This document shows positions 1-6,006 of a DNA stretch of 7,982 nucleotides, piece after piece (position 1 is the first letter of the stretch; every line of letters starts with the position of its first letter). The stretch lies in contig JABMSC010000232.1 of the NCBI GenBank assembly GCA_013204685.1, forward strand, positions 1 through 7,982. Reading direction: 5' to 3'. This DNA is from Candidatus Omnitrophota bacterium. Its GTDB lineage: Bacteria > Omnitrophota > Gorgyraeia > Tantalellales > Tantalellaceae. The notes below the pieces were generated by a model. The model made no database searches. It worked only from the letters and a program-made list of their open reading frames with translations, and was not told where the DNA came from. The position numbers and the translations under genes are program-made.

Positions 1-354
1 CAGTATGATGTTCCGCACGGAATAGCCGGTGGGGTATTTATCGGCAGGATCACCAGAATAAATCATGACTCGGGATATCATGGTTATGCCGGTCTGTACA
101 GCGATATTGAAGGATTGTCTTCCGGAGACACCCTTTTGGAAGAAGAGAAAAGCGAAGCAGTTGTGGCAAAAATAGAAGAACTTTTAGACAAGCTTGAAGT
201 TCCGAAGGATTTAAGTGGTTTTGGAGTTAAAAAAGAAGATTATGGTCTTTTTCATCAACATGCTACTGAAATTTATAAAGCCGCGTTTGATTTTAATCCG
301 GTGGAGATAAGCGTGGAAAAGATCGAACAAATGCTGAAAGAGATGATTGGATAA
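1..354 (+). CDS. Iron-containing alcohol dehydrogenase, C-terminal part (5' end outside window)
   Basis: The frame is open from base 1 to the TAA at 352-354, giving 117 residues that I read as the C-terminal all-helical part of a group III metal-dependent alcohol dehydrogenase. Residues 2-7 read YDVPHG, the family signature whose His (H6 here) corresponds to the last metal ligand; the other ligands and the NAD-binding domain lie upstream of the window. A segment LEVPKDLSGFGV (about 68-79) and the end NPVEISVEKIEQMLKEMIG (99-117) match the usual closing pattern of the family (lgIP..L.elGv, then NP..it.e.i..iL). The family oxidises alcohols or reduces carbonyls. In this cluster it may make the carbonyl that the aminotransferase at 4178 aminates, as KdnB does for KdnA, but the tail is closer to generic Fe-ADHs than to KdnB as I remember it. 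An internal TTG at 115 is not a real start, because the homology begins before it. Family confidence is high, substrate unknown. Confidence 0.85.
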   Translation, partial: QYDVPHGIAGGVFIGRITRINHDSGYHGYAGLYSDIEGLSSGDTLLEEEKSEAVVAKIEELLDKLEVPKDLSGFGVKKEDYGLFHQHATEIYKAAFDFNPVEISVEKIEQMLKEMIG

Positions 355-384
355 AGTATTGTCTATTTTTAATAAAGTTGAAAG

Positions 385-390
385 GCGAGG
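385..390 (+). promoter_or_regulatory. Ribosome binding site for the methyltransferase
   Basis: GCGAGG ends six bases before the ATG at 397, with a second purine-rich AAAGG just upstream (381-385). It supports ATG 397 as the start and shows that this gene has its own initiation site in the 42-base gap after the dehydrogenase. Confidence 0.5.
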
Positions 391-396
391 AAAAAG

Positions 397-1077
397 ATGA
401 AAAATAGTTACACACAGATCCATTATAATGAAGAACTGCGGCCATATACGGAGTTCCCACGGCTTTTATGCGAACACCTGTCGGATAAATATTTTAAAGC
501 CCGCACGGGAAAACTTCTTGATGTTTGCTGTGGGCGCGGGGAATTTATCGAGATCTACAAAGATCTTGGGTTTGATGCCTATGGCGTAGACATGGACTCC
601 GTAGCTTTGCAAAAGGGATTAAATGTCAAGATCGCTGATGTAGACAATGAAGATCTGCCTTTTGAGGACGATTTCTTTGATGTTATTGTGATGAAATCGG
701 CGATCGAACATATTCGTAATATTTATCATCTGATGGAAAATCTTCGCAGAGTTCTTAAGCCGGGCGGGAAACTGATCATCCTTACATGTGATTGGAAAAG
801 GAATTTTAAGGTGTTTTTTGATGACGTTGATCACAAGAGCCCCTTTACTACGTTTTCCCTGCATGATGTACTGGTCAGGTACGATTTTAAAAACGTTGTT
901 GCAGAAGATATCTACTATCTTCCATTCAGCTGGAAGAATAGAGTGTATAAGTTTATACCGGGCATAATTTCACGTTTGTTCCCGATTGATTTTCCACAGA
1001 CAGTTAAATTAAACCCGTTTGTAAAAATGGTTAAATTTTCAAGAGAGAAACAAATAATAGGTTATGGAGAAAAATAG
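397..1077 (+). CDS. Class I SAM-dependent methyltransferase
   Basis: This 226-residue protein has the Rossmann methyltransferase pattern. Motif I is LLDVCCGRGEF (40-50), where the usual DxGxGxG has Cys in place of the first Gly. The acidic ribose-binding end of strand 2 is VDMD (64-67), and an adenine-contact segment DVDNEDLPFEDDFFD lies at 81-95. It is followed by strand 4 with IEHI (103-106) and by LKPGGKLII (120-128), typical of the Methyltransf_11/UbiE-like families. The C-terminal 90 residues, rich in aromatic and basic residues, are presumably the acceptor-specific part. It is expected to be cytoplasmic and to transfer a methyl from SAM to O, N or C of a small acceptor; in this cluster that is probably a sugar or sugar precursor (inference). 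It ends two bases before the next gene, whose ribosome site lies inside it, so the two are probably translationally coupled. Confidence 0.85.
   Translation: MKNSYTQIHYNEELRPYTEFPRLLCEHLSDKYFKARTGKLLDVCCGRGEFIEIYKDLGFDAYGVDMDSVALQKGLNVKIADVDNEDLPFEDDFFDVIVMKSAIEHIRNIYHLMENLRRVLKPGGKLIILTCDWKRNFKVFFDDVDHKSPFTTFSLHDVLVRYDFKNVVAEDIYYLPFSWKNRVYKFIPGIISRLFPIDFPQTVKLNPFVKMVKFSREKQIIGYGEK
1066..1070 (+). promoter_or_regulatory. Ribosome binding site inside the methyltransferase gene, for the B12 radical SAM gene
   Basis: GGAGA sits nine bases before the ATG at 1080, within the last codons of the methyltransferase, whose TAG is at 1075-1077. It fixes the start of the next gene at 1080 and suggests coupled translation. 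Confidence 0.6.
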
Positions 1078-1079
1078 AG

Positions 1080-3140
1080 ATGGTTAACGCGAAAGCGAAA
1101 AGAAAGATCAAATTATACTTATGCGACCTGGTTCATAATTACCTGGGAGTCGGCACTTATATGTTTCCGCTGAATATATCGTACATTGCCGGATATACCA
1201 AAAAATATTTTAGGCCGGACGTAGACATCAAACTGTTTAAATATCCGTTGGATTTTATGAAGAAGTTCCAGGAAGAAAAACCGGATATTGTGGGCTTCAG
1301 TAATTATACGTGGAATTCGGATATAAACAATAAGATATCCGAGTGGGTGAAGTCAGTGAGCCCGGAGACGCTTGTGGTTTTCGGCGGACCCAATATAGAT
1401 TACACCCAGGAGGGATATACGAAGTTTTTTAAGACACACAGTGGGGCTGATTTCTATATTCCGTATCAGGGTGAAATTCCGTTTATTAATCTTCTGGAAA
1501 GAATAGATGAAAAAGGTACTGATGTGAGCGATTTAAAGTCAGACCCTATAGATGGAGTAGTATTTTATGACATGGACAGCGATAATCCTGTTTGCGGAAA
1601 GACTGTTCCCAGGATCAGGGATCTTGACAGCATCCCTTCGCCATATCTAACGGGATTCTTGGATGAATTTTTTGATACTAATCTTATACCGATCGTCGAG
1701 ACGAACCGAGGATGTCCTTATACATGCACTTTTTGTGCCCAGGGGTTTTCTTCTAATAACCGTCTTGATCTTTTTGACTTGGATCGCGTAAAGGCAGAAC
1801 TTGACTATATTGCGCACAAGGTCAAGAACACGAACATACTAAACCTGGCGGACGCTAATTTTGGTATTATTGAAAGGGACATAGAGATCGCCAAATATAT
1901 AGCGGAATTATCTGAAAAAACACCGAATCTTAAGAAATTCAATACGAACTGGGCTAAGAACCAGCCGAAATTATTTGAGATCGCCAAGATCCTGAAAAAT
2001 TCAAACCTTATCATTTCGCTTCAATCATTAGACGCGAAAGTCTTGGAGAAAGTGAAAAGGTCCAATATAAAGATATCGGTGTTCAAGGATATTATGGATA
2101 GCGTGAACACTTTAGGCGGTATGTCAGGGACCGAGGTTATACTGGGTCTTCCGGAGGAGACAAAAGAGAGCCATATCAAGACGCTGAGAGATCTTTTTGA
2201 CTGGGACGTTTCTTATTTGATCTGTTACAACGCGCTACTTCTTGAAGGAACCGAGATGTCGCAATTTAGAGAGAAAGGCGAGTTTGAATGCAGCACTAAA
2301 TACCGACTCATTGATAATTCTTTCGGGAAGTATCAGGACATAGTATCCTTTGAGGCTGAGGAAGGGATCCGCTCGACGTCCGCGATGTCGGAGGAGGAAA
2401 TATTGTTCTTTCGCCCCGTGCACTGGCTGATCCAGTTTTTGTGGAATTACAGGTTCTACTATGACCTTCTGAAGTACTTTCAGTTTCTGGGAATTAATCC
2501 CCTGGATTACATTCTGCGATTGATGGATAAAGCTGAAAATGACACGGCATTTCACAGGATATCTGAAATTTTTCAAGAATTTAATGAAGAAGCTGAGAAG
2601 GAATGGTTTGATTCAATAGATGATCTTCAGGAGCATTACAGTCGCAGTGAACCGTTTCAGGACCTGAAAGATGGTAAACACGGGAAGATGAACGGTAAGT
2701 ATATATTTAAAGCATTACTGGAGGCAAAAGAAGCTTTTAATGAGTTTCTTTATCAAACAGCTGTTGATTATTCAGATCTTACACGTTCAAAAGAGGCAGT
2801 GATCAAGGATATCTTTAATTTTCTTTCGACATCGATAATTGATTTCACAGACGATTGGGATGAGATATGCCCGGAAAGAGAAATTATATGCAAATACGAT
2901 ATTCCGGGGTGGAGAAAGTCGGGACACAAAGGGGATCTGGAAAGCTTTTATCGCAAAGAAGGAATAAGATACCGTTTTTATATACCCGAAGACCAGAAAC
3001 GTACACTTGAAGTGCTGCTAAAGCAATACGCTCATGATAATAAGAACGTGACATTAAGAAAGATGAGTGAATATATGGATATCAGGGACTTTTTTCGGAA
3101 AGTAGATGTAGTCAAAGATGCGGTAATCGCATCTAAATAA
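1080..3140 (+). CDS. B12-binding-domain radical SAM protein
   Basis: The protein has 686 residues. Residues about 10-145 form a cobalamin-binding-like Rossmann domain, with KPDIVGFSNYTWN (67-79), VVFGGPNID (99-107) and GEIPFINLLERI (131-142). It lacks the DxHxxG base-off motif, as many proteins of this family do. The radical SAM core follows: GCPYTCTFCAQGF holds the [4Fe-4S] ligands C212, C216 and C219 (CxxxCxxC), with LADANFG (256-262) and EVILGLPEET (352-361) typical of B12-type radical SAM proteins. About 285 residues after position 400 are not recognisable to me; they are charged and aromatic-rich, with a hydrophobic stretch around LIQFLWNYRFYYDLLKYF. Members of this class methylate unactivated carbons or catalyse other radical rearrangements. 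Here it probably acts on the sugar or lipid precursor made by the cluster (inference). The family call is firm; the reaction is unknown. Confidence 0.88.
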   Translation: MVNAKAKRKIKLYLCDLVHNYLGVGTYMFPLNISYIAGYTKKYFRPDVDIKLFKYPLDFMKKFQEEKPDIVGFSNYTWNSDINNKISEWVKSVSPETLVVFGGPNIDYTQEGYTKFFKTHSGADFYIPYQGEIPFINLLERIDEKGTDVSDLKSDPIDGVVFYDMDSDNPVCGKTVPRIRDLDSIPSPYLTGFLDEFFDTNLIPIVETNRGCPYTCTFCAQGFSSNNRLDLFDLDRVKAELDYIAHKVKNTNILNLADANFGIIERDIEIAKYIAELSEKTPNLKKFNTNWAKNQPKLFEIAKILKNSNLIISLQSLDAKVLEKVKRSNIKISVFKDIMDSVNTLGGMSGTEVILGLPEETKESHIKTLRDLFDWDVSYLICYNALLLEGTEMSQFREKGEFECSTKYRLIDNSFGKYQDIVSFEAEEGIRSTSAMSEEEILFFRPVHWLIQFLWNYRFYYDLLKYFQFLGINPLDYILRLMDKAENDTAFHRISEIFQEFNEEAEKEWFDSIDDLQEHYSRSEPFQDLKDGKHGKMNGKYIFKALLEAKEAFNEFLYQTAVDYSDLTRSKEAVIKDIFNFLSTSIIDFTDDWDEICPEREIICKYDIPGWRKSGHKGDLESFYRKEGIRYRFYIPEDQKRTLEVLLKQYAHDNKNVTLRKMSEYMDIRDFFRKVDVVKDAVIASK

Positions 3141-3143
3141 GGA
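3139..3143 (+). promoter_or_regulatory. Ribosome binding site for the SPASM radical SAM gene
   Basis: AAGGA overlaps the stop codon of the upstream gene (TAA 3138-3140) and lies eight bases before the ATG at 3152. It supports that start and continued co-translation along the operon. Confidence 0.5.
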
Positions 3144-3151
3144 ATACGGAA

Positions 3152-4165
3152 ATGGATAGTAAAGATCTTGTAGAAACACCTCAGAGAATTCATGGCAAAA
3201 GAAAGGATGATCTTGAAAAGGTTCTTTCTAAAGAGCTAGGGGTTAGGTATGAGGAATATAGGAAAAATTGGATAGCAGTTTCTAAAAGAGAAGTTGTGAC
3301 AGATTTTCCGCTTTACATACAGATAGAACATACCGGCAGGTGTAACCTCAGGTGTCCTACCTGCCTTCAGGGAATAGATAGTTTGAGAGAAGAGTACAGC
3401 AGCAGCTTTACGCCTTTAGACCTGGATTTATATAAAAAAGTTTTGGATGAGGCAAAAGGGTACGGATGTCCGTCAATAGCGTTTCATAATAATGACGAAC
3501 CTCTTCTTTTGAAAGATCTGGAAAACAGGATAGAGATGGCCAAAGAGGCTGGTTTTCTGGACATTATAATGACAACGAACGCGACTCTTTTAACTCCCGA
3601 AAGAACCCATAAACTTATAGGGTCGGGTATAACGAAAATCAATTTCAGCGTGGACGCGTTCAATGAAGAGGACTATAAACAGGTGAGAAAGGGAGGAGAT
3701 TTCACAACTGTACTGGCTAATATAGAATATTTCTGTGAATACAAAAAAAAGAACAGGCAGGAGCTCCCCATTACACGTGTTACCTGTGTCGCGAGCAAGT
3801 TTACTGCCAAAAAAATAGAAGAGTTCAAGAAATTCTGGGAAACGAGGGTTGACATGGTTGAATTCCAGAATTTCCAGGCGCTTAAAGGGCACACCGAAGC
3901 CATAAAACCAGAAGGGGCCAAAGTGGATTCTTCTTTCACCTGCAACGGCCCGTGGCAGCAGGTGGTCATAAGAGCAAATGGAGATGTAGCGCCATGTTGT
4001 TCGTTTTATGGTACCGGGATAATAGTGGGTAATATAAAAGATTCCACAATCTATGAAATTTGGAACGGCGATAGAATGAAAGGGATACGGGAAGAACTGT
4101 TAAAGAACAATTTTTCTTTTTCTTCGGCATGTAAACAATGTTCGGAGACGTTTTACACACTTTAG
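3152..4165 (+). CDS. Radical SAM protein with C-terminal SPASM/Twitch domain
   Basis: This 337-residue protein has a roughly 50-residue leader before the radical SAM core. The SAM cluster motif is CNLRCPTC, with ligands C64, C68 and C71. The region that is normally GGE(P) reads NNDEPLLL (113-120). Later strands include IIMTTNATLL (138-147) and KINFSVDAF (162-170). A C-terminal auxiliary-cluster domain starts with C264 (CNGPW), continues with GDVAPCC (C282, C283), VGNIKDSTIYEIWN (292-305) and ends with CKQC (C327, C330), the usual SPASM layout but with enough cysteines for only one auxiliary cluster. Relatives include peptide-maturation enzymes and the aminoglycoside sugar dehydrogenase BtrN. 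No small precursor peptide gene is seen nearby, and the neighbours are sugar genes, so a carbohydrate substrate is more likely than a peptide (inference). It is 11 bases downstream of the other radical SAM gene. Confidence 0.9.
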   Translation: MDSKDLVETPQRIHGKRKDDLEKVLSKELGVRYEEYRKNWIAVSKREVVTDFPLYIQIEHTGRCNLRCPTCLQGIDSLREEYSSSFTPLDLDLYKKVLDEAKGYGCPSIAFHNNDEPLLLKDLENRIEMAKEAGFLDIIMTTNATLLTPERTHKLIGSGITKINFSVDAFNEEDYKQVRKGGDFTTVLANIEYFCEYKKKNRQELPITRVTCVASKFTAKKIEEFKKFWETRVDMVEFQNFQALKGHTEAIKPEGAKVDSSFTCNGPWQQVVIRANGDVAPCCSFYGTGIIVGNIKDSTIYEIWNGDRMKGIREELLKNNFSFSSACKQCSETFYTL

Positions 4166-4172
4166 AAAGGAG
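4166..4172 (+). promoter_or_regulatory. Strong ribosome binding site for the aminotransferase
   Basis: AAAGGAG begins immediately after the TAG at 4163-4165 and ends five bases before ATG 4178. It is a near-consensus site that decides the start and agrees with the conserved MPGFE N-terminus. Confidence 0.7.
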
Positions 4173-4177
4173 AAGAT

Positions 4178-5362
4178 ATGCCAGGTTTTGAATTAATAGG
4201 AAAAGAGGAACAAAAGGCCTGCGATTCTGTATTCGAAAACGGTGGTGTTCTTTACAGATATGGCTTAGACGCGAAAAGAAACAATATATTCAAGGTGGAT
4301 GAATTTGAGAAGGCTGTAGCAAAAAAGGTAGGAGCCAAATACTGTCATATTGTGTGTAACGGCACCGCAGCTTTAAAAATTGGATTATTCGCTCTGGGGG
4401 TTCGCGCAGGTGACGAGGTTATTACACAGAGTTTTACGTTCATAGCTACCGTGGAAGCTATACTCGAACTCGGGGCTAAACCAGTGATCGCTGAGGTGGA
4501 CGATACGCTTAATATGGATCCTGAAGACCTCAAGAAAAAGATTACGGACAAGACCAAAGTAATAATCCCCGTTCACATGGCTGGTGTTGCGGCAAAGATG
4601 GATGAGATTATGGCTGTGGCCGCCGAACACAATATTCCCGTGTTTGAGGACAGTGCCCAGGGATTCGGCGCTACTTATAAAGGTAAGAATCTTGGAACAA
4701 TAGGAAAAGCCGGGATATACAGCTTTGATATAGGCAAGGTTATTACGACTGGTGAAGGAGGGGCGCTTGTAACCGATGACGAGAACCTTTATCTGAGGGC
4801 CAGGGAATATTCCGATCATGGACATGAATATAACCCGTCTGTCCCCCGCGGAAAAGACACAAGATCCAGCTGGGGTTTTAATTACAAGATAATGGAGCTT
4901 CAGGGGGCTATAGGCCTGGCACAGCTGGAAAAGCTGGATTATGTCCTGGATAAACAGAAAGAATATAAGACCCGTATAAAGGACGGGATAAAGGATATAG
5001 ATACGATCGAATTCAGGAATTTGCCGAATCCGGATGGAGATGCTTCGGACACCCTGATATTCTTTGTGGAAACAAGGGAAAAGGCAGAAAAATTTGCTCA
5101 AGAATTTACCGCAAAGGGGCTTGGCACAAAGAATCTTCCGGATGCACTCGATTGGCATTTTGCGGGGACATGGAACCATATTTATGATGCTTACCCGGAA
5201 TATAAGGGTAAGGATCTGGAGCAGGTTTGGGAACAATCCACCTCATTTTTGAGGCGTGCCGTAGCTATACCTATAATGGTGAATATGAGTGACGAACAGA
5301 TAGATAAGGTAGTAGACAGTATAAAAGAAATAAGTGGACAGTTGACTAAAGCCGGTGTTTAG
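4178..5362 (+). CDS. DegT/DnrJ/EryC1/StrS aminotransferase, KdnA-like
   Basis: This is a full-length (394 residues) PLP-dependent sugar aminotransferase. Landmarks are NGTAAL (61-66, phosphate binding), TQSFTFIATVEAI (83-95), FEDSAQ (156-161, D158 pairing with the pyridine nitrogen), the Schiff-base lysine K187 in YSFDIGKVITTGEGG (181-195), SDHGHEY (212-218) and GFNYKIMELQGAIGLAQL (233-250). The MPGFELIG start, the YRYGLDAKRN segment, SDHGHE and the overall length match, from memory, KdnA of Shewanella, which aminates C8 of 8-oxo-Kdo using glutamate. The same sub-branch of the family also contains many uncharacterised members, so the substrate is not proven and I give no symbol. The enzyme is cytoplasmic. 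It lies between a radical SAM gene and a CMP-sugar synthase gene, with the tail of an Fe-ADH at the start of the window as a possible oxidising partner. All expected active-site residues are present. Confidence 0.92.
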   Translation: MPGFELIGKEEQKACDSVFENGGVLYRYGLDAKRNNIFKVDEFEKAVAKKVGAKYCHIVCNGTAALKIGLFALGVRAGDEVITQSFTFIATVEAILELGAKPVIAEVDDTLNMDPEDLKKKITDKTKVIIPVHMAGVAAKMDEIMAVAAEHNIPVFEDSAQGFGATYKGKNLGTIGKAGIYSFDIGKVITTGEGGALVTDDENLYLRAREYSDHGHEYNPSVPRGKDTRSSWGFNYKIMELQGAIGLAQLEKLDYVLDKQKEYKTRIKDGIKDIDTIEFRNLPNPDGDASDTLIFFVETREKAEKFAQEFTAKGLGTKNLPDALDWHFAGTWNHIYDAYPEYKGKDLEQVWEQSTSFLRRAVAIPIMVNMSDEQIDKVVDSIKEISGQLTKAGV

Positions 5363-5375
5363 GCTTTTTGTGAAA

Positions 5376-5381
5376 AAGGAG
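5376..5381 (+). promoter_or_regulatory. Ribosome binding site for the cytidylyltransferase
   Basis: AAGGAG ends four bases before ATG 5386, in the 23-base gap after the aminotransferase. It supports the MILGIIPARGG start, which agrees with the family N-terminus. Confidence 0.65.
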
Positions 5382-5385
5382 AAAG

Positions 5386-6006
5386 ATGATCTTAGGAATT
5401 ATTCCAGCCCGCGGCGGAAGCAAAGGTATACCGCGAAAAAATGTGAAAATGATAGCGGGAAAACCTTTGATCGCATGGTCGATCGAAGCAGCGAAAATGT
5501 CAAAAATGATAGACCGATTTGTTGTTTCAACTGATGACCTGGAGATAGCCGCTATTGCCAGGGAATATGGAGCGGAAGTAGTAGATCGTCCGGCTGAGCT
5601 GGCTACGGATGAAGCCACTACCATATCGGCCCTACAGCATGTCCTTTCCGTAATAGATGCTGATACGGTGGTTCTCTTGCAGCCTACTTCGCCGGTCCGG
5701 GATGAAGGTCTGATCGACAGATGCATTGAGAGATTTCAGGCTTCGCAAGCGGACAACCTGGCTACCGGATTTATCTGCAAACTCAAGGAATACGGTACCT
5801 ATTATCAAAGGCGGCAGGATATGGAAGGTTTCTTTTATGATGACGGCAATGTTTATGTGGTCAAGGCCGATATTATAAAAAAAGGGACTCTTTTTGGAAA
5901 AAAAGTAGAAAGAATAGAAATAACGAGAGAACAAAATTCCGAAATTGACGATAATTTTGATTTCTGGATGAATGAACAAATTTTACTTAAAAGACATGCA
6001 GAATAA
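5386..6006 (+). CDS. Acylneuraminate cytidylyltransferase family protein (NeuA-like CMP-sugar synthase)
   Basis: The protein has 206 residues, close to the length of the stand-alone catalytic domain. The N-terminal signature GIIPARGGSKGIPRKNV (4-20) binds CTP. It is followed by FVVSTDD (45-51), DRPAELATDEATT (67-79) and LLQPTSPVRD (97-106), all hallmarks of CMP-sialic acid synthases. The later substrate region reads RRQDMEGFFYDDGNVYVV (142-159), where sialate enzymes usually have YxxNGxxY. It ends with EIDDNFDF (186-193), the metal and C-terminal motif. It should catalyse CTP + ulosonic acid to CMP-sugar + PPi in the cytoplasm. The motifs are those of NeuA/PseF/LegF-type enzymes and not of KdsB. 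Which sugar acid it uses cannot be read from the sequence; the altered YDDGNVY motif hints that it is not classical N-acetylneuraminate. The 3' end overlaps the next gene. Confidence 0.9.
   Translation: MILGIIPARGGSKGIPRKNVKMIAGKPLIAWSIEAAKMSKMIDRFVVSTDDLEIAAIAREYGAEVVDRPAELATDEATTISALQHVLSVIDADTVVLLQPTSPVRDEGLIDRCIERFQASQADNLATGFICKLKEYGTYYQRRQDMEGFFYDDGNVYVVKADIIKKGTLFGKKVERIEITREQNSEIDDNFDFWMNEQILLKRHAE

Noticed and set aside
115..354. TTG at 115 as the start of a separate 79-residue protein
   Set aside because: The frame is open from base 1, and the Fe-ADH signature YDVPHG lies before this TTG, so this is the tail of a longer gene.
347..375. A possible promoter (TTGGAT, 17 bases, TAATAA) in the gap before the methyltransferase
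   Set aside because: The -10-like hexamer matches the consensus at only about half its positions, the -35-like part lies in the upstream gene, and the region is AT-rich enough for this to occur by chance.
2235..2576. A 113-codon minus-strand open frame
   Set aside because: It is antisense to the C-terminal region of the B12 radical SAM gene, with no independent evidence of coding.
3152..4165. A RiPP or sactipeptide maturation locus
   Set aside because: The SPASM domain first suggested this, but no short precursor ORF, protease or peptide transporter is visible nearby and all other neighbours are sugar-type genes.
4385..5236. A 283-codon open frame on the minus strand
   Set aside because: It lies wholly inside the well-supported aminotransferase gene, has no recognisable motifs and an odd composition, and is best explained as an antisense shadow.
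5386..6006. KdsB (CMP-Kdo synthase) as the identity of the cytidylyltransferase
   Set aside because: The N-terminus IIPARGGSKGIPRKNV and LLQPTSPVR are the NeuA-type signatures; KdsB has a different N-terminal motif (PARxxSxRLPGKPL type).
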